DNA of 64,000 bases from Ectopseudomonas toyotomiensis (GTDB lineage Bacteria; Pseudomonadota; Gammaproteobacteria; Pseudomonadales; Pseudomonadaceae): the NCBI RefSeq assembly GCF_900115695.1, contig NZ_FOXK01000004.1, forward strand, positions 415,842 through 479,841, in the 5' to 3' direction. Below, one piece after another: positions 20,466-28,905 of this stretch. The first letter of the stretch is position 1, and the number at the start of each line of letters is the position of its first letter. The notes under the pieces were generated by a model. The model had not been told where the DNA came from, searched no databases, and saw only the letters and a program-made list of their open reading frames with translations. The position numbers and the translations under genes were made by a program.

Positions 20466-21338
20466 TCAGCGGTTACGCTGCAGGCGCGCCAGCAGGCTGG
20501 AGGTATCCCAACGCCCACCACCCATGGCCTGAACGTCGGCGTAGAACTGATCGACCAGCGCCGTCACCGGCAGCTGTGCGCCGTTGCGACGCGACTCGTC
20601 GAGCAGGATCGACAGATCCTTGCGCATCCAGTCGACCGCGAAGCCGAAATCGAACTCGCCCGCCAGCATGGTCTTGTAGCGGTTTTCCATCTGCCAGGAC
20701 TGCGCCGCGCCCTTGCTGATCACATCGACCACCGCATGGCCATCCAGCCCTGCGCACTGAGCGAAGTTCAGCGCCTCTGCCAAGCCCTGAACCAGCCCGG
20801 CGATGCAGATCTGATTGACCATCTTGCTCAACTGGCCGCTGCCGGCCGGCCCCATCAGGCGCATCATCCGCGCGTAGCTCTGGATGACCGGTTCGGCAAT
20901 CGCATAGGTTTCGGCCTCGCCACCGACCATCACGGTCAGCACGCCATTGACCGCACCGGCCTGACCACCGGATACCGGTGCATCGAGAAAACCCAGGCCA
21001 CGCTCGGCCGCAACAGCGGCCAGCTCACGTGCCACATCGGCCGAGGCGGTGGTGTGATCGACCAGAATGGCGCCCGGCGCCATACCGGCGAACGCGCCCT
21101 GCTCGCCCAGAATCACACTGCGCAGGTCGTCATCGTTACCGACGCAACACATCACCAGTTCGGCGCCCGCCACCGCCTCACGCGGGGTCGGCGCAGAGCT
21201 GCCGGCGTACTCGCCCATCCATTGCTCGGCTTTGCCCGGCGAGCGGTTATAGACCGTCACCTGATGCCCTTTGCGAGCCAGATGCCCGGCCATCGGATAC
21301 CCCATGACGCCCAAACCGAGAAACGCGACCTTTGCCAT
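20466..21338 (-). CDS. NAD(P)-dependent 3-hydroxyisobutyrate dehydrogenase-like oxidoreductase
   Basis: A 290-aa beta-hydroxyacid dehydrogenase of the 6-phosphogluconate/HIBADH superfamily. The Rossmann start VAFLGLGVMGYPMAGHLARKG, the substrate-binding FLDAPVSGGQAGAVNG, the catalytic Lys region GQLSKMVNQICIAG (Lys near residue 172) and the DFGFAVDWMRKDLSIL tail place it close to GLYR1/succinic-semialdehyde and glyoxylate reductases. Substrate cannot be fixed from sequence. The ATG chosen has a perfect AGGAGG 6 bases upstream. The frame stays open for 66 more codons, but that part resembles nothing. Confidence 0.88.
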   Translation of the reverse strand: MAKVAFLGLGVMGYPMAGHLARKGHQVTVYNRSPGKAEQWMGEYAGSSAPTPREAVAGAELVMCCVGNDDDLRSVILGEQGAFAGMAPGAILVDHTTASADVARELAAVAAERGLGFLDAPVSGGQAGAVNGVLTVMVGGEAETYAIAEPVIQSYARMMRLMGPAGSGQLSKMVNQICIAGLVQGLAEALNFAQCAGLDGHAVVDVISKGAAQSWQMENRYKTMLAGEFDFGFAVDWMRKDLSILLDESRRNGAQLPVTALVDQFYADVQAMGGGRWDTSSLLARLQRNR

Positions 21339-21527
21339 AGCAACCTCCTGCAGATATAGGCGCCAGAGCCTAACACGACGTTTGCCCTGGTCGAAAAGGC
21401 CTTCCATACTGCCTGCGGTTCTATTCAGAACGGGTGCTTGAGCTTGGAGCCTGGCCCTTGCCAGGAACCTTTTCCATGCAGCGAGGCCGAAGCGCAACAG
21501 ATCGCAGACAGGTTCTAAGGAGCGCCC

Positions 21528-22076
21528 ATGGGGCATTGGCTAGTCATCGACCTGGAGGCCACCACCGATGAGGGCGGCTGGGCGATGGAGGAAATGGAAA
21601 TCATCGAGATCGGCGCCAGCCTGGTTGGCGTGGATGGCCATGAGCGGGATCACTTTCAGCGCATCGTCAAACCACAGCGCCGCCCGTGCCTGACCGACTT
21701 CTGCCGCGAACTCACCCACATCAGCCAGACCGACGTCGACAATGCAGCACCCTTACCTCAAGTCTGGGCTCAGTTCGAACGCTGGCTGATGCAGCACGCC
21801 TCACGCCTGGTCGGCTGGAGCAGTTGGGGGGATTATGATCGACGTCAACTGGAACAGGAGTGGCGCCAGCACCGCTTGCATAGTCTGCTGGCCGATGTGC
21901 CACACCTCAATCTCAAGCAGGCTTTCGCCAAGGCTCGCCAGCTACAGCGCCCGGTAGGCCTGCACAGCGCGCTGCAGCTGGCCGGCATGCAGTTTCAGGG
22001 ACAACAACACCGCGCCCTGGAAGATGCACGCAACACCGCGCGCCTGTTGCCGTTGGTACTGCCTCTCAAAGACTGA
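21528..22076 (+). CDS. DEDDh-type 3'-5' exonuclease
   Basis: A 182-aa exonuclease of the ERI1/KapD-like DEDDh family. The first acidic pair is in [10 protein letters not shown], the second Asp is near [18 protein letters not shown], and the terminal His-x4-Asp is in [30 protein letters not shown] is the family's Exo II block. It probably degrades RNA or DNA ends; the precise substrate is not known. It is divergent from the dehydrogenase and lies 120 bases before ppnP. Confidence 0.85.
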   Translation: MGHWLVIDLEATTDEGGWAMEEMEIIEIGASLVGVDGHERDHFQRIVKPQRRPCLTDFCRELTHISQTDVDNAAPLPQVWAQFERWLMQHASRLVGWSSWGDYDRRQLEQEWRQHRLHSLLADVPHLNLKQAFAKARQLQRPVGLHSALQLAGMQFQGQQHRALEDARNTARLLPLVLPLKD

Positions 22077-22197
22077 TGACGAAGAAAAGGCGCTTGGGCA
22101 TACTGGCGGCCCTTTTAAAGCCTACCTTCGGGCCGTCGCTACGCGACGTTTAAAATGGCTCCCTGCAACTTTTCCAACCCCTTTCGAGGAATCGCAG

Positions 22198-22479
22198 ATG
22201 TTCAAGGTCAACGAATACTTCGACGGCACCGTCAAATCCATCGGTTTCACCATGGCTGAAGGCCCTGCCACCATCGGCGTAATGGCCCCGGGCGAATACG
22301 AATTCGGCACCAGCCAACTGGAAGTCATGCATGTCATCGCCGGCGCCCTGACCGTCAAACTGCCGGGTAGCGACAGCTGGAACACCTTCGAAGCCGGCAG
22401 CACGTTCACCGTCGAGGCCAACAGCAAGTTCCAGCTCAAGGTGGCCGTAGACACCGCCTACCTCTGCGAATACCGCTAA
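22198..22479 (+). CDS. ppnP: Pyrimidine/purine nucleoside phosphorylase PpnP
   Basis: A 93-aa single-domain cupin, [17 protein letters not shown]...[13 protein letters not shown]...LCEYR, that matches the DUF1255/PpnP family over its whole length. Family members phosphorolyse several purine and pyrimidine nucleosides. The start is preceded by CGAGGAA. The stop is followed at once by a 156-bp MITE-like element, and only then by a rho-independent terminator. Confidence 0.95.
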   Translation: MFKVNEYFDGTVKSIGFTMAEGPATIGVMAPGEYEFGTSQLEVMHVIAGALTVKLPGSDSWNTFEAGSTFTVEANSKFQLKVAVDTAYLCEYR

Positions 22480-22480
22480 C

Positions 22481-22636
22481 AGGCCGTTGAAAAACTACCT
22501 ACGTTGGCAATACCGCGTTAAAAGCGACCTCGCGTGCGAGCCCAGTCAAAATGCTCATTTACAGCCTGTAAACTCCGCTTTTTCGGTCACTTTTGCCTTG
22601 TCTTGCCTGCCTCGCCTACGTTTTTTCAACGGCCTG
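22481..22636. mobile_element. MITE-like palindromic element inserted after ppnP
   Basis: A 156-bp non-coding element is bounded by imperfect terminal inverted repeats: CAGGCCGTTGAAAAA at the left and its reverse complement at the right (TTTTTTCAACGGCCTG). Inside are nested palindromes: AAAAGCG (520-526) against CGCTTTT (576-582), CTCGC-GT-GCGAG (529-540) and TTTACAG-C-CTGTAAA (558-572). The whole RNA or single strand could therefore fold into one long branched hairpin. I recall very similar sequences scattered through many Pseudomonas genomes. No obvious target duplication is visible. Confidence 0.7.
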
Positions 22637-22658
22637 GCAGCCACCAGGCGCCACGAAG

Positions 22659-22684
22659 AACCGGCCCCAGCGGCCGGTTTTTTT
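22659..22684 (+). terminator. Terminator downstream of ppnP
   Basis: The 8-bp stem AACCGGCC / GGCCGGTT with a 5-base loop runs into T7. It is separated from ppnP by the MITE-like element, so it was probably displaced by that insertion. Confidence 0.85.
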
Positions 22685-22713
22685 CTTTGATGATCACCAC
22701 CTGGACATAGCCC

Positions 22714-23565
22714 ATGTCACGCAGTGCACTTCTCGTCCCCATTGCCTTGTTGCTGGTGGCCATGGTTTCGATCCAGAGCGGCGCGTCGCTGGCCAAGAAC
22801 CTGTTCCCGCTGGTCGGCGCCGAAGGCACCACAGCCCTGCGCCTGGTGCTCGGCGCGATCATTCTGTCGCTGGTGATGCAGCCCTGGCGGGCCAAACTGG
22901 ATCTGCGCAAGTGCCATGCCCTGCTCGCTTACGGCCTGGCGCTGGGCGGCATGAATCTGATGTTCTACATGTCCCTGCAGAGCATCCCGCTGGGCATCGC
23001 CGTGGCGCTGGAATTCACCGGCCCACTGGCTCTGGCGCTGTTTTCCTCGCGCCGCCTGCTGGACTTCGTCTGGGTGATTCTGGCCATCATCGGGTTATGG
23101 ATGCTGCTGCCAACCGGCGCCACGCAAAGCGCCATCGACCCTCTCGGCGCAGCTCTGGCCCTCGGCGCGGGTGTGTGCTGGTCGCTGTACATCATCTTCG
23201 GGCAGAAAGCCGGCGCCCAGCATGGCCGCCACACCGTCGCCCTGGGCACCTGGGTCGCCGCCTTGCTGGTCTTGCCCATTGGCATCTGGCATGCCGGCAC
23301 GGACCTGCTGAGCGTGGACCTGCTACCCATCGCCCTCGGTGTCGCGGTGCTGTCCTCGGCCCTACCCTACAGCCTGGAGATGATCGCCCTGACGCGCCTG
23401 CCCGCACGCACTTTCAGCGTGCTGATGAGCCTGGAGCCGGCAGTCGCGGCAATGTGCGGCCTGGCCTTTCTCGGCGAGAAGCTGCTCTGGGGCCAGTGGC
23501 TGGCCGTCGGTGCGATCATCATCGCCTCGGCCGGGGCAGCCGCGACCATCAAACCCAAGAGCTAG
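22714..23565 (+). CDS. rhtA: EamA-family inner-membrane exporter, RhtA-like
   Basis: A 283-aa transporter of the drug/metabolite (EamA) superfamily with ten hydrophobic segments in two repeats. MVSIQSGASLAKNLFPLVGAEGTTALRL in repeat 1 and the PYSLEMIALTRLPARTFSVLMSLEPAVAAMCG block in repeat 2 are those of RhtA, the threonine/homoserine exporter. The actual substrate in Pseudomonas is not established. Its TAG stop overlaps the stop codon of the convergent ABC transporter gene (shared CTAG), so no terminator lies between them. Confidence 0.85.
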   Translation: MSRSALLVPIALLLVAMVSIQSGASLAKNLFPLVGAEGTTALRLVLGAIILSLVMQPWRAKLDLRKCHALLAYGLALGGMNLMFYMSLQSIPLGIAVALEFTGPLALALFSSRRLLDFVWVILAIIGLWMLLPTGATQSAIDPLGAALALGAGVCWSLYIIFGQKAGAQHGRHTVALGTWVAALLVLPIGIWHAGTDLLSVDLLPIALGVAVLSSALPYSLEMIALTRLPARTFSVLMSLEPAVAAMCGLAFLGEKLLWGQWLAVGAIIIASAGAAATIKPKS

Positions 23566-25319
23566 TTGCCGAACTGCAACTCGGCCAAACGCGCATAGAG
23601 CGGACTACTCTCGATCAGCTCGGCATGGCTGCCGATGGCAGCCACACGGCCATGCTCGATCACCGCAATGCGATCCGCCTGCTTGACCGTAGCCAGGCGA
23701 TGGGCGATCACCAATGTGGTACGCCCGGCCATCAGTGACGGCAGCGCCTGCTGGATCAGGTGCTCGCTCTCGGCATCCAGCGCGCTGGTAGCCTCATCGA
23801 GCAATAGGATAGGCGCATCGGCGAGCAAGGCACGGGCAATCGCCAGGCGCTGACGCTGCCCCCCGGATAGCCCGAGCCCGGCCTCCCCCAGATGAGTCTG
23901 GTAACCCTGTGGCAGGCGCTGAATGAACTCGTGCGCATGCGCTGCCCGCGCGGCTGCCTCCACCTCGGCCTGGCTGGCATCCAGACGACCATAGCGAATG
24001 TTGTCCTCCACCGAGCCGAAGAACAGCGCGGGATTCTGCGAAACCAGGGCGAAACTGGCGCGCAGCTCGCGCGGATCAAGCTGATCGATCGGCACGCCGT
24101 CGATGAGGATGCGCCCGCCCTGCGGATCAAAGAAACGCAGCAGCAGATCGAACAGCGTCGACTTGCCAGCGCCGGACGGCCCCACCAGTGCCAGCGTCTC
24201 GCCTGCCGCCACCTGCAGGTCGACGCCATCGATGGCGTAGCTGTCCGAACGCGACGGATAGGCGAAACGCACATCCTGCAGCTCGATACGCCCCTGTACC
24301 GGCTGTGGCAGATGCTGCGGCTGTTCTGGCGCCACGATGGCATTACTGGCACGCAATAGCTCGCCGATACGCTCGGCGGCGCCTGCGGCGCGCTGCAATT
24401 CACCGATCACCTCGCTCAGCGTGCCGAAGGACGAGCCAACGATCAGGCTGTAGAACACGAAAGCCGCAAGCTCGCCACCGGAGATACGCCCGGCGATCAC
24501 GTCCATACCGCCGACCCAGAGCATCACCCCCACCGCACCGAGCACCAGCACGATAACCACGGTGATCAGCCAGGAACGCTGGGCGATGCGCTTGCGCGCC
24601 ACATCGAAGGCGGCCTCGGCGGATTCGCCGAAACGGCGCTTGTCCTCATTCTGGTGGTTGTAGGCCTGCACCGTCTTGATCTGCCCCAGCACCTCACCGA
24701 CATAACTGCCGACATCGGCCACGCGGTCCTGGCTCTGCCGCGACAGCGCGCGCACACGACGGCCGAACAGCAGGATAGGCGCCACCACCAAGGGTAGAGC
24801 CAACAGAACGATACCGCTGAGCTTGGGATTGGTGACCACCAGCAGCACGCTACCACCGATCAACATGATCAGATTGCGCAGTGCCATCGACAGCGACGAG
24901 CCAATCACCGACTGCAACAAGGTGGTATCGGCGGTCAGCCGAGACTGGATTTCCGAGCTGCGATTGCTTTCGTAGAAACCGGGATGCAACTCGATCAGGT
25001 GATCGAATACCCGTCGACGGATATCCGCGACCACACGCTCGCCGATCCACGACACCAGGTAGAAGCGCGTGTAGGTGCCGAACGCCAGCGCCAATACCAG
25101 CACGAAGAACAGCAGCAGGGATTGGCGCAGCGCGGCCGGCGACTGCGTGGCCAGTCCCTGATCCACCAGCAGCTTGATGCCCTGGCCCATGGACAGGGTG
25201 ATTGCCGCGGTGAACATCAGGGCCAGCAGCGCGCCCAGCACTCGGCCGCGATAAGGCGCAATAAAGCGCCAGGCCAGGCGTATGGCGCCACGCTGGCGAG
25301 AAGAAAGCATCGATGTCAT
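23562..25319 (-). CDS. MsbA-type ABC exporter (fused permease and ATPase)
   Basis: A 585-aa half-transporter. Residues about 15-310 form a six-helix type-I exporter domain and residues about 345-580 the ATPase, with Walker A GPSGAGKST, signature LSGGQRQRLAIARAL, Walker B ILLLDEATSALD and the switch His in LVIAHRLATV. Such homodimers export lipids or drugs. It resembles MsbA/LmrA-like exporters rather than a clustered peptide-secretion system, since no membrane-fusion partner is adjacent. It is the last gene of a minus-strand run starting at the NAD-kinase-like gene. Confidence 0.9.
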   Translation of the reverse strand: MTSMLSSRQRGAIRLAWRFIAPYRGRVLGALLALMFTAAITLSMGQGIKLLVDQGLATQSPAALRQSLLLFFVLVLALAFGTYTRFYLVSWIGERVVADIRRRVFDHLIELHPGFYESNRSSEIQSRLTADTTLLQSVIGSSLSMALRNLIMLIGGSVLLVVTNPKLSGIVLLALPLVVAPILLFGRRVRALSRQSQDRVADVGSYVGEVLGQIKTVQAYNHQNEDKRRFGESAEAAFDVARKRIAQRSWLITVVIVLVLGAVGVMLWVGGMDVIAGRISGGELAAFVFYSLIVGSSFGTLSEVIGELQRAAGAAERIGELLRASNAIVAPEQPQHLPQPVQGRIELQDVRFAYPSRSDSYAIDGVDLQVAAGETLALVGPSGAGKSTLFDLLLRFFDPQGGRILIDGVPIDQLDPRELRASFALVSQNPALFFGSVEDNIRYGRLDASQAEVEAAARAAHAHEFIQRLPQGYQTHLGEAGLGLSGGQRQRLAIARALLADAPILLLDEATSALDAESEHLIQQALPSLMAGRTTLVIAHRLATVKQADRIAVIEHGRVAAIGSHAELIESSPLYARLAELQFGN

Positions 25320-25327
25320 GACGGGTC

Positions 25328-25735
25328 TCAGGAGTCAGCAGCCGAGGGCGCTTCAGCCAGCCAGGCCACTGCGCACAAGGCCAGCGCAGCCAGGTTGGTC
25401 GAAAGCGGATTGAACGCCTGAATCAACAGATGGGGGCTCAGCAGCACAACATCAAGCAGCAATACCAGCAACACCCCGCCAGCGACCAGCAAGGGCCAAC
25501 GCTGGCGCCGTGCCGTCAGCAGCAGGACGCCCAGAAGGATCTCGACAATACCGCCGACAGCCGCAATCAGTTGCGGCGCGAACAGCGGATGATCTGGCAG
25601 ACCATGGGCCGCGATCATCGCCACCTCGTCAGGGCTGAGCCAGAGAATCTTCGGCGCCAGGCCGTGCCAGATGAATACCAGTGCCAGAGCCAAGCGAGCG
25701 AGCCAGGCGATCTGCGCCAGACGCCGTTCAGTCAT
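25328..25735 (-). CDS. DoxX-like integral membrane protein
   Basis: A 135-aa protein with four hydrophobic helices: ALALVFIWHGLAPKIL, LIAAVGGIVEILLGVLLL, PLLVAGGVLLVLLLDVVLL and LAALALCAVAWLA. The FIWHGLAPKIL and GGIVEILLGVLLL motifs are typical of the DoxX-like/DUF4345 superfamily, whose roles are mostly unknown and often linked to thiol or quinone redox. The start ATG lies inside the end of the DCC-protein gene (8-base overlap), implying coupled translation; a longer start 6 codons upstream is less likely. Confidence 0.78.
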   Translation of the reverse strand: MTERRLAQIAWLARLALALVFIWHGLAPKILWLSPDEVAMIAAHGLPDHPLFAPQLIAAVGGIVEILLGVLLLTARRQRWPLLVAGGVLLVLLLDVVLLSPHLLIQAFNPLSTNLAALALCAVAWLAEAPSAADS

Positions 25736-26162
25736 GCAAAAAACGCTCGGCATGGTCCGCGCTGGGCAGCAGGCAGACCTCGTGCCGCCCGAACAGGTGA
25801 TAGCGATTCAGCGCGATGCGGTCATAGCACCAATCGCGCAGCGGGCGCGGGATAAGACGCAGCCAGGCAAGCGCACGCCAGGGCTGTGGCAGGCGAACAA
25901 GGATGCGCAGCAGCGCGTCCGAGCGTACATGCAGCCCCGCCTCATCGATCAGCGCCATGGTGTCGAAACGGTCGGTCGGCAGCCCATGCCAGGCCAGCAA
26001 TGCCTGGCCTTGCGCCGACTGCACCGAAGCCAATCGAAACAGGCGCTGGCCGTCATGCCGAATGAGAAATTTCGCCCAGCCACTACAGAGTTTGCAGACG
26101 CCGTCGAACAGCACCACGCGCTCGCCAGCGGCAAGACCGGGCGGCAGCGATTGCGCGGTCAT
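25728..26162 (-). CDS. DCC-family (DUF393) thiol-disulfide oxidoreductase-like protein
   Basis: A 144-aa protein with the DUF393 signature FDGVCKLCSGWAKFLIRHD near residues 19-35, in which the D-x-V-C-x-x-C motif resembles a thioredoxin-like redox site, and the later DALLRIL and LIPRPLRDWCYDRIALNRYHLFGR blocks. It is expected to be cytosolic. Its ATG overlaps the DUF1287 gene's stop (ATGA) and its 3' end overlaps the DoxX-like gene, so three proteins are co-translated. The actual thiol substrate is unknown. Confidence 0.88.
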   Translation of the reverse strand: MTAQSLPPGLAAGERVVLFDGVCKLCSGWAKFLIRHDGQRLFRLASVQSAQGQALLAWHGLPTDRFDTMALIDEAGLHVRSDALLRILVRLPQPWRALAWLRLIPRPLRDWCYDRIALNRYHLFGRHEVCLLPSADHAERFLHD

Positions 26163-26749
26163 TGCACAGCACTCGCCCGCTGGGCAAGCGGACGGTAATG
26201 GCCGGTGATGCGGTAGGCGAACAGAATGTCCTCCTCCTGCGTGCCGCGACCAATGTTATGCAGCACCAGCGGCGTAGCCGTTGGCGCCTGACGATCACTG
26301 ATGATGCCGATATGAGTAAGGCCACGACCCAAATCCCAGGTGACGATATCGCCGGGCTGGTAAGCCGCGGCATACTGCTTGACCGGCAACGACCAGCCCT
26401 GACGCTTGAACCAGGTCATCAGGTTGGGCACGCGGCGGTGATCGATATTGCTGTCCGGGCGACTCAGCCCCCAATTCTTCGGATAGACGGAGAAGTTGCC
26501 GCGCATGTCGCGATGCACCGCTTCCTGCAGATCCAGCCCCTGCTGACGCAGTGCGCGGATCACCACGTCGGTGCAGACCCCGGTGGCCATGGGCACGTCG
26601 CCGCCCGGATAGCTCAGGCGGCGATAAGCCGGGTCATAGCTCAGGGTCACGCCGACCTGCTGGCGAGCATCGAGCACCAGCCTGTCCGCCTCGATGGCCT
26701 GCACAGCAAACGCCAGCGACCAGAGCAGCAGCGCGATCAGCATGCGCAT
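26159..26749 (-). CDS. DUF1287 exported protein (NlpC/P60-like)
   Basis: A 196-aa protein with a signal peptide (MRMLIALLLWSLAFAVQAI). The DUF1287 core has YPGGDVPMATGVCTDVVIRALRQQGLDLQEAVHRDM, with the likely catalytic Cys in GVCTDVV, then IDHRRVPNLMTWF, and the His of LTHIGIISD. This Cys-His arrangement is that of papain-like/NlpC hydrolases, so a role on envelope peptides is possible but unproven. It starts 9 bases after the NAD-kinase-like gene with an AGGAG site. Confidence 0.85.
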   Translation of the reverse strand: MRMLIALLLWSLAFAVQAIEADRLVLDARQQVGVTLSYDPAYRRLSYPGGDVPMATGVCTDVVIRALRQQGLDLQEAVHRDMRGNFSVYPKNWGLSRPDSNIDHRRVPNLMTWFKRQGWSLPVKQYAAAYQPGDIVTWDLGRGLTHIGIISDRQAPTATPLVLHNIGRGTQEEDILFAYRITGHYRPLAQRASAVQ

Positions 26750-26758
26750 ATCGATCTC

Positions 26759-27874
26759 CTATCGACTCAGGGGGTACAGCAGTTCTTCCTTATAACCGGC
26801 CCAGACCCGCACTACATCGGGAAAAGCGTCGTCCAGGCTCACGTCGCCACTGTCGACCAGCAGCGGCCGGCCTTCCAGTGTTGCCAGCTTGCGCTTGGTC
26901 GCAACCACCCGCAGGCGCTCCAGGCCAACGGTGCGCAGCACGCGCGGGCTGATCTGCTGGTTGCCGCGGCCGATGATATGGCCCTGACCGCCAATCGCGG
27001 TGACCAGCAGATAAGTCGGGCGCCCTTCGACCAGGGCGAACAGCTCGACTTCATTGACGTCGCGGGCGATGACTCGACCATCCTCGATCACATCGACGCC
27101 GAGCAAGGTGGTTTCCAGGCCAAGATTCTGCGCCAGACCGTGCAAGGTCGAGCCGGGACCGAACACGTAGCGCGCACCCGGCTCCCACTCACTCTCGAGC
27201 CAGGCGGCCAGATCAGCCAACACCAGCTCTTCGGACTCCACACCACCCTGCTTGACCGCCTGCACGTAGCCGCCCTCCTGCGGCACGCACAGCTCGCCGT
27301 ACCAGCGCGCGGTGACGCGGCCTTCGCGCAGGGCGCTCTCGTCGATGTCACGCACCTCGCCGCTGGCCAGTCGTACCAGGCCGCCCTCCACCAGGCGCGC
27401 AGTCAGCTCGCCTGCCGCTCGCGGGCTGATGGCGTAGACGCCGGACTGGATCTTCACCCCCGCCGGAATACCCAGCACCGGCTGGCCGTCCCTGACGGCG
27501 GCACAGACATCACGCGCAGTACCATCACCGCCAGCGAAGAGAATCAGCGCCACACCGGCGTCCTGTAGCTGCTGCACTGCCTGGCGGGTGTCTTCGGCAG
27601 TGGTCGGCTGCGCACCGACCTGCCCCAGCAGGCGATGTTCGAAGCCCATCTGCGCCAAAAGATCGCCACCCATGGCGCCCGGGTAGCTGACGAACTCGAT
27701 GCGCTCATGCAGAGTCAACAACTGCTCAAGCGCGGTGCGTGTACGTTGCGCCGCCTTTGGCTCGACACCCAGAGCCAGCGCTTGCTCGGCCATGCCGTCG
27801 CTGCCCTTGAAGGCTGCAGGACCACCCAGCCCGGCCAGTGGATTGATGATCAAACCGATATGAAAACGCGACAT
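26759..27874 (-). CDS. ATP-NAD kinase-like protein (PA1572 type)
   Basis: A 371-aa protein with a diacylglycerol/NAD-kinase fold: FHIGLIINPLAGLGG at the start, LILFAGGDGTARDVCAAV (the GGDGT nucleotide motif) near residue 105, and LGIPAGVKIQSGVYAISPRAAGEL. It belongs to the family annotated as ATP-NAD kinase-like next to ppnP in Pseudomonas. The start MSRFHIGL has GAGG 8 bases upstream; a start six codons earlier lacks support. It probably makes NADP+ or phosphorylates a related substrate, and heads a five-gene minus-strand run. Confidence 0.85.
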   Translation of the reverse strand: MSRFHIGLIINPLAGLGGPAAFKGSDGMAEQALALGVEPKAAQRTRTALEQLLTLHERIEFVSYPGAMGGDLLAQMGFEHRLLGQVGAQPTTAEDTRQAVQQLQDAGVALILFAGGDGTARDVCAAVRDGQPVLGIPAGVKIQSGVYAISPRAAGELTARLVEGGLVRLASGEVRDIDESALREGRVTARWYGELCVPQEGGYVQAVKQGGVESEELVLADLAAWLESEWEPGARYVFGPGSTLHGLAQNLGLETTLLGVDVIEDGRVIARDVNEVELFALVEGRPTYLLVTAIGGQGHIIGRGNQQISPRVLRTVGLERLRVVATKRKLATLEGRPLLVDSGDVSLDDAFPDVVRVWAGYKEELLYPLSR

Positions 27875-28021
27875 GAATTCCTCGTTCCACACAGGCTGGC
27901 ACGCAGCCTGCTATACGACTTTTGCTAAGTGTTTTGTGACGGAGTTCCGCCGTCGCAACTGTCACCGCGCCTTCATCTAACAGCCCTAGACTGGCGCGCA
28001 TTACTGATGAGGAGACAGGCC

Positions 28022-28195
28022 ATGAGCTTGCAAGACAACGCTGCCCAGTACCCCACCAACAAACATCAACAGGAGCCGGTGGGCGGTTTTATCATTGATG
28101 GTCAGGGCCGCGAAGTGCCCATTACCGAAGAGATGATCAAACAGGCCTGCGACGCCCTGGAAGAAGGCCGCCAGCGCGCCAGCCAGCAGGCTTGA
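28022..28195 (+). CDS. Small conserved Pseudomonas protein (PA1571-like)
   Basis: A 57-aa hydrophilic acidic protein starting MSLQDNAAQYPTNKHQQEPVG and continuing with GGFIIDGQGREVPITEEMIKQA, with a helical C terminus (EEMIKQACDALEEGRQRASQQA). It is preceded by GAGGAGA. It resembles the small PA1571-type proteins found beside the NAD-kinase-like gene in pseudomonads. Function is unknown. It is divergent from the NAD-kinase-like gene and ends at a hairpin shared with msrB. Confidence 0.8.
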   Translation: MSLQDNAAQYPTNKHQQEPVGGFIIDGQGREVPITEEMIKQACDALEEGRQRASQQA

Positions 28196-28203
28196 ACCCA
28201 AGG

Positions 28204-28228
28204 CGCCAGGCACGCAATGTGCCTGGCG
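28204..28228. terminator. Hairpin between the PA1571-like gene and msrB (convergent)
   Basis: A perfect 10-bp stem CGCCAGGCAC / GTGCCTGGCG with a 5-base loop sits in the 41-base gap between two convergent genes. The T-run is weak, so termination would be moderate. Confidence 0.55.
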
Positions 28229-28236
28229 TGCCTGCC

Positions 28237-28632
28237 TCAATCGCGTGGCACCAGCTTCAGCGACAGTGAGTTGATGCAGTAGCGCAACCCCGTCGGACGG
28301 GGGCCATCAGGGAACACGTGCCCCAGATGCGCGTCGCACTTGGCGCATTTGACTTCGATTCGATGCATACCATGGCTGTAGTCGTCGAGGCTGGCGATCA
28401 CCTCGTCGTTGATCGGCTGAAAGTAGCTCGGCCAACCGCTGCCAGAATCATATTTGGCATCCGAATCGAACAGCGCCTCGCCACAGCAGGCGCAGTGGTA
28501 AATGCCTGGGGTCTTGCTGTCGTGATAAGCGCCAGTGAACGGCCGCTCCGTGCCGCCCAGACGACAGACATGAAATTGCTCGTCAGTCAGCTCTTCGCGC
28601 CAGCTATCCAGGGGTTTGTCGACTTTATCCAC
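28237..28632 (-). CDS. msrB: Peptide methionine-(R)-S-oxide reductase
   Basis: A 131-aa MsrB that reduces the R form of methionine sulfoxide in proteins. Zinc-binding CxxC pairs are in [10 protein letters not shown] and [10 protein letters not shown]. The catalytic block [17 protein letters not shown] carries the active-site Cys, and [11 protein letters not shown] is the family substrate motif. The start is a GTG opening [16 protein letters not shown], preceded by GAGGAGG. The frame continues about 63 codons further upstream without resemblance to the family. Confidence 0.95.
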   Translation of the reverse strand: MDKVDKPLDSWREELTDEQFHVCRLGGTERPFTGAYHDSKTPGIYHCACCGEALFDSDAKYDSGSGWPSYFQPINDEVIASLDDYSHGMHRIEVKCAKCDAHLGHVFPDGPRPTGLRYCINSLSLKLVPRD

Positions 28633-28905
28633 GAATAGGGTTCCTCCTCGGTAATTGGGCAATACGCAGCAGTACAGGCAGCACCAGCATCTGGCAGCTT
28701 CGAGAGCGAGGTTTCTGCGACTGCAGCGCCTCTGTGCGCCGCGTGGCAGGCCAGAAAAAAGCAGGGCTGATACCTTTGCCGCGCTCAGGTCGCCACGTAT
28801 GATTCGACCCCAGTCTGTCACCCACGTTACGGGCTGCCAAGATTCCCTGCCGGGAGAATTTTGCAGCGTACTTCAGTGGGTTCTCCATAGCTCGGGAATC
28901 CTTAC

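Noticed and set aside
21339..21536. N-terminal extension of the HIBADH-like gene
   Set aside because: A perfect ribosome-binding site supports the internal ATG at the Rossmann strand, and the extension overlaps the start of the divergent exonuclease gene.
28633..28821. N-terminal extension of msrB
   Set aside because: The extension has no family similarity, while the GTG with a strong GAGGAGG fits the known start.
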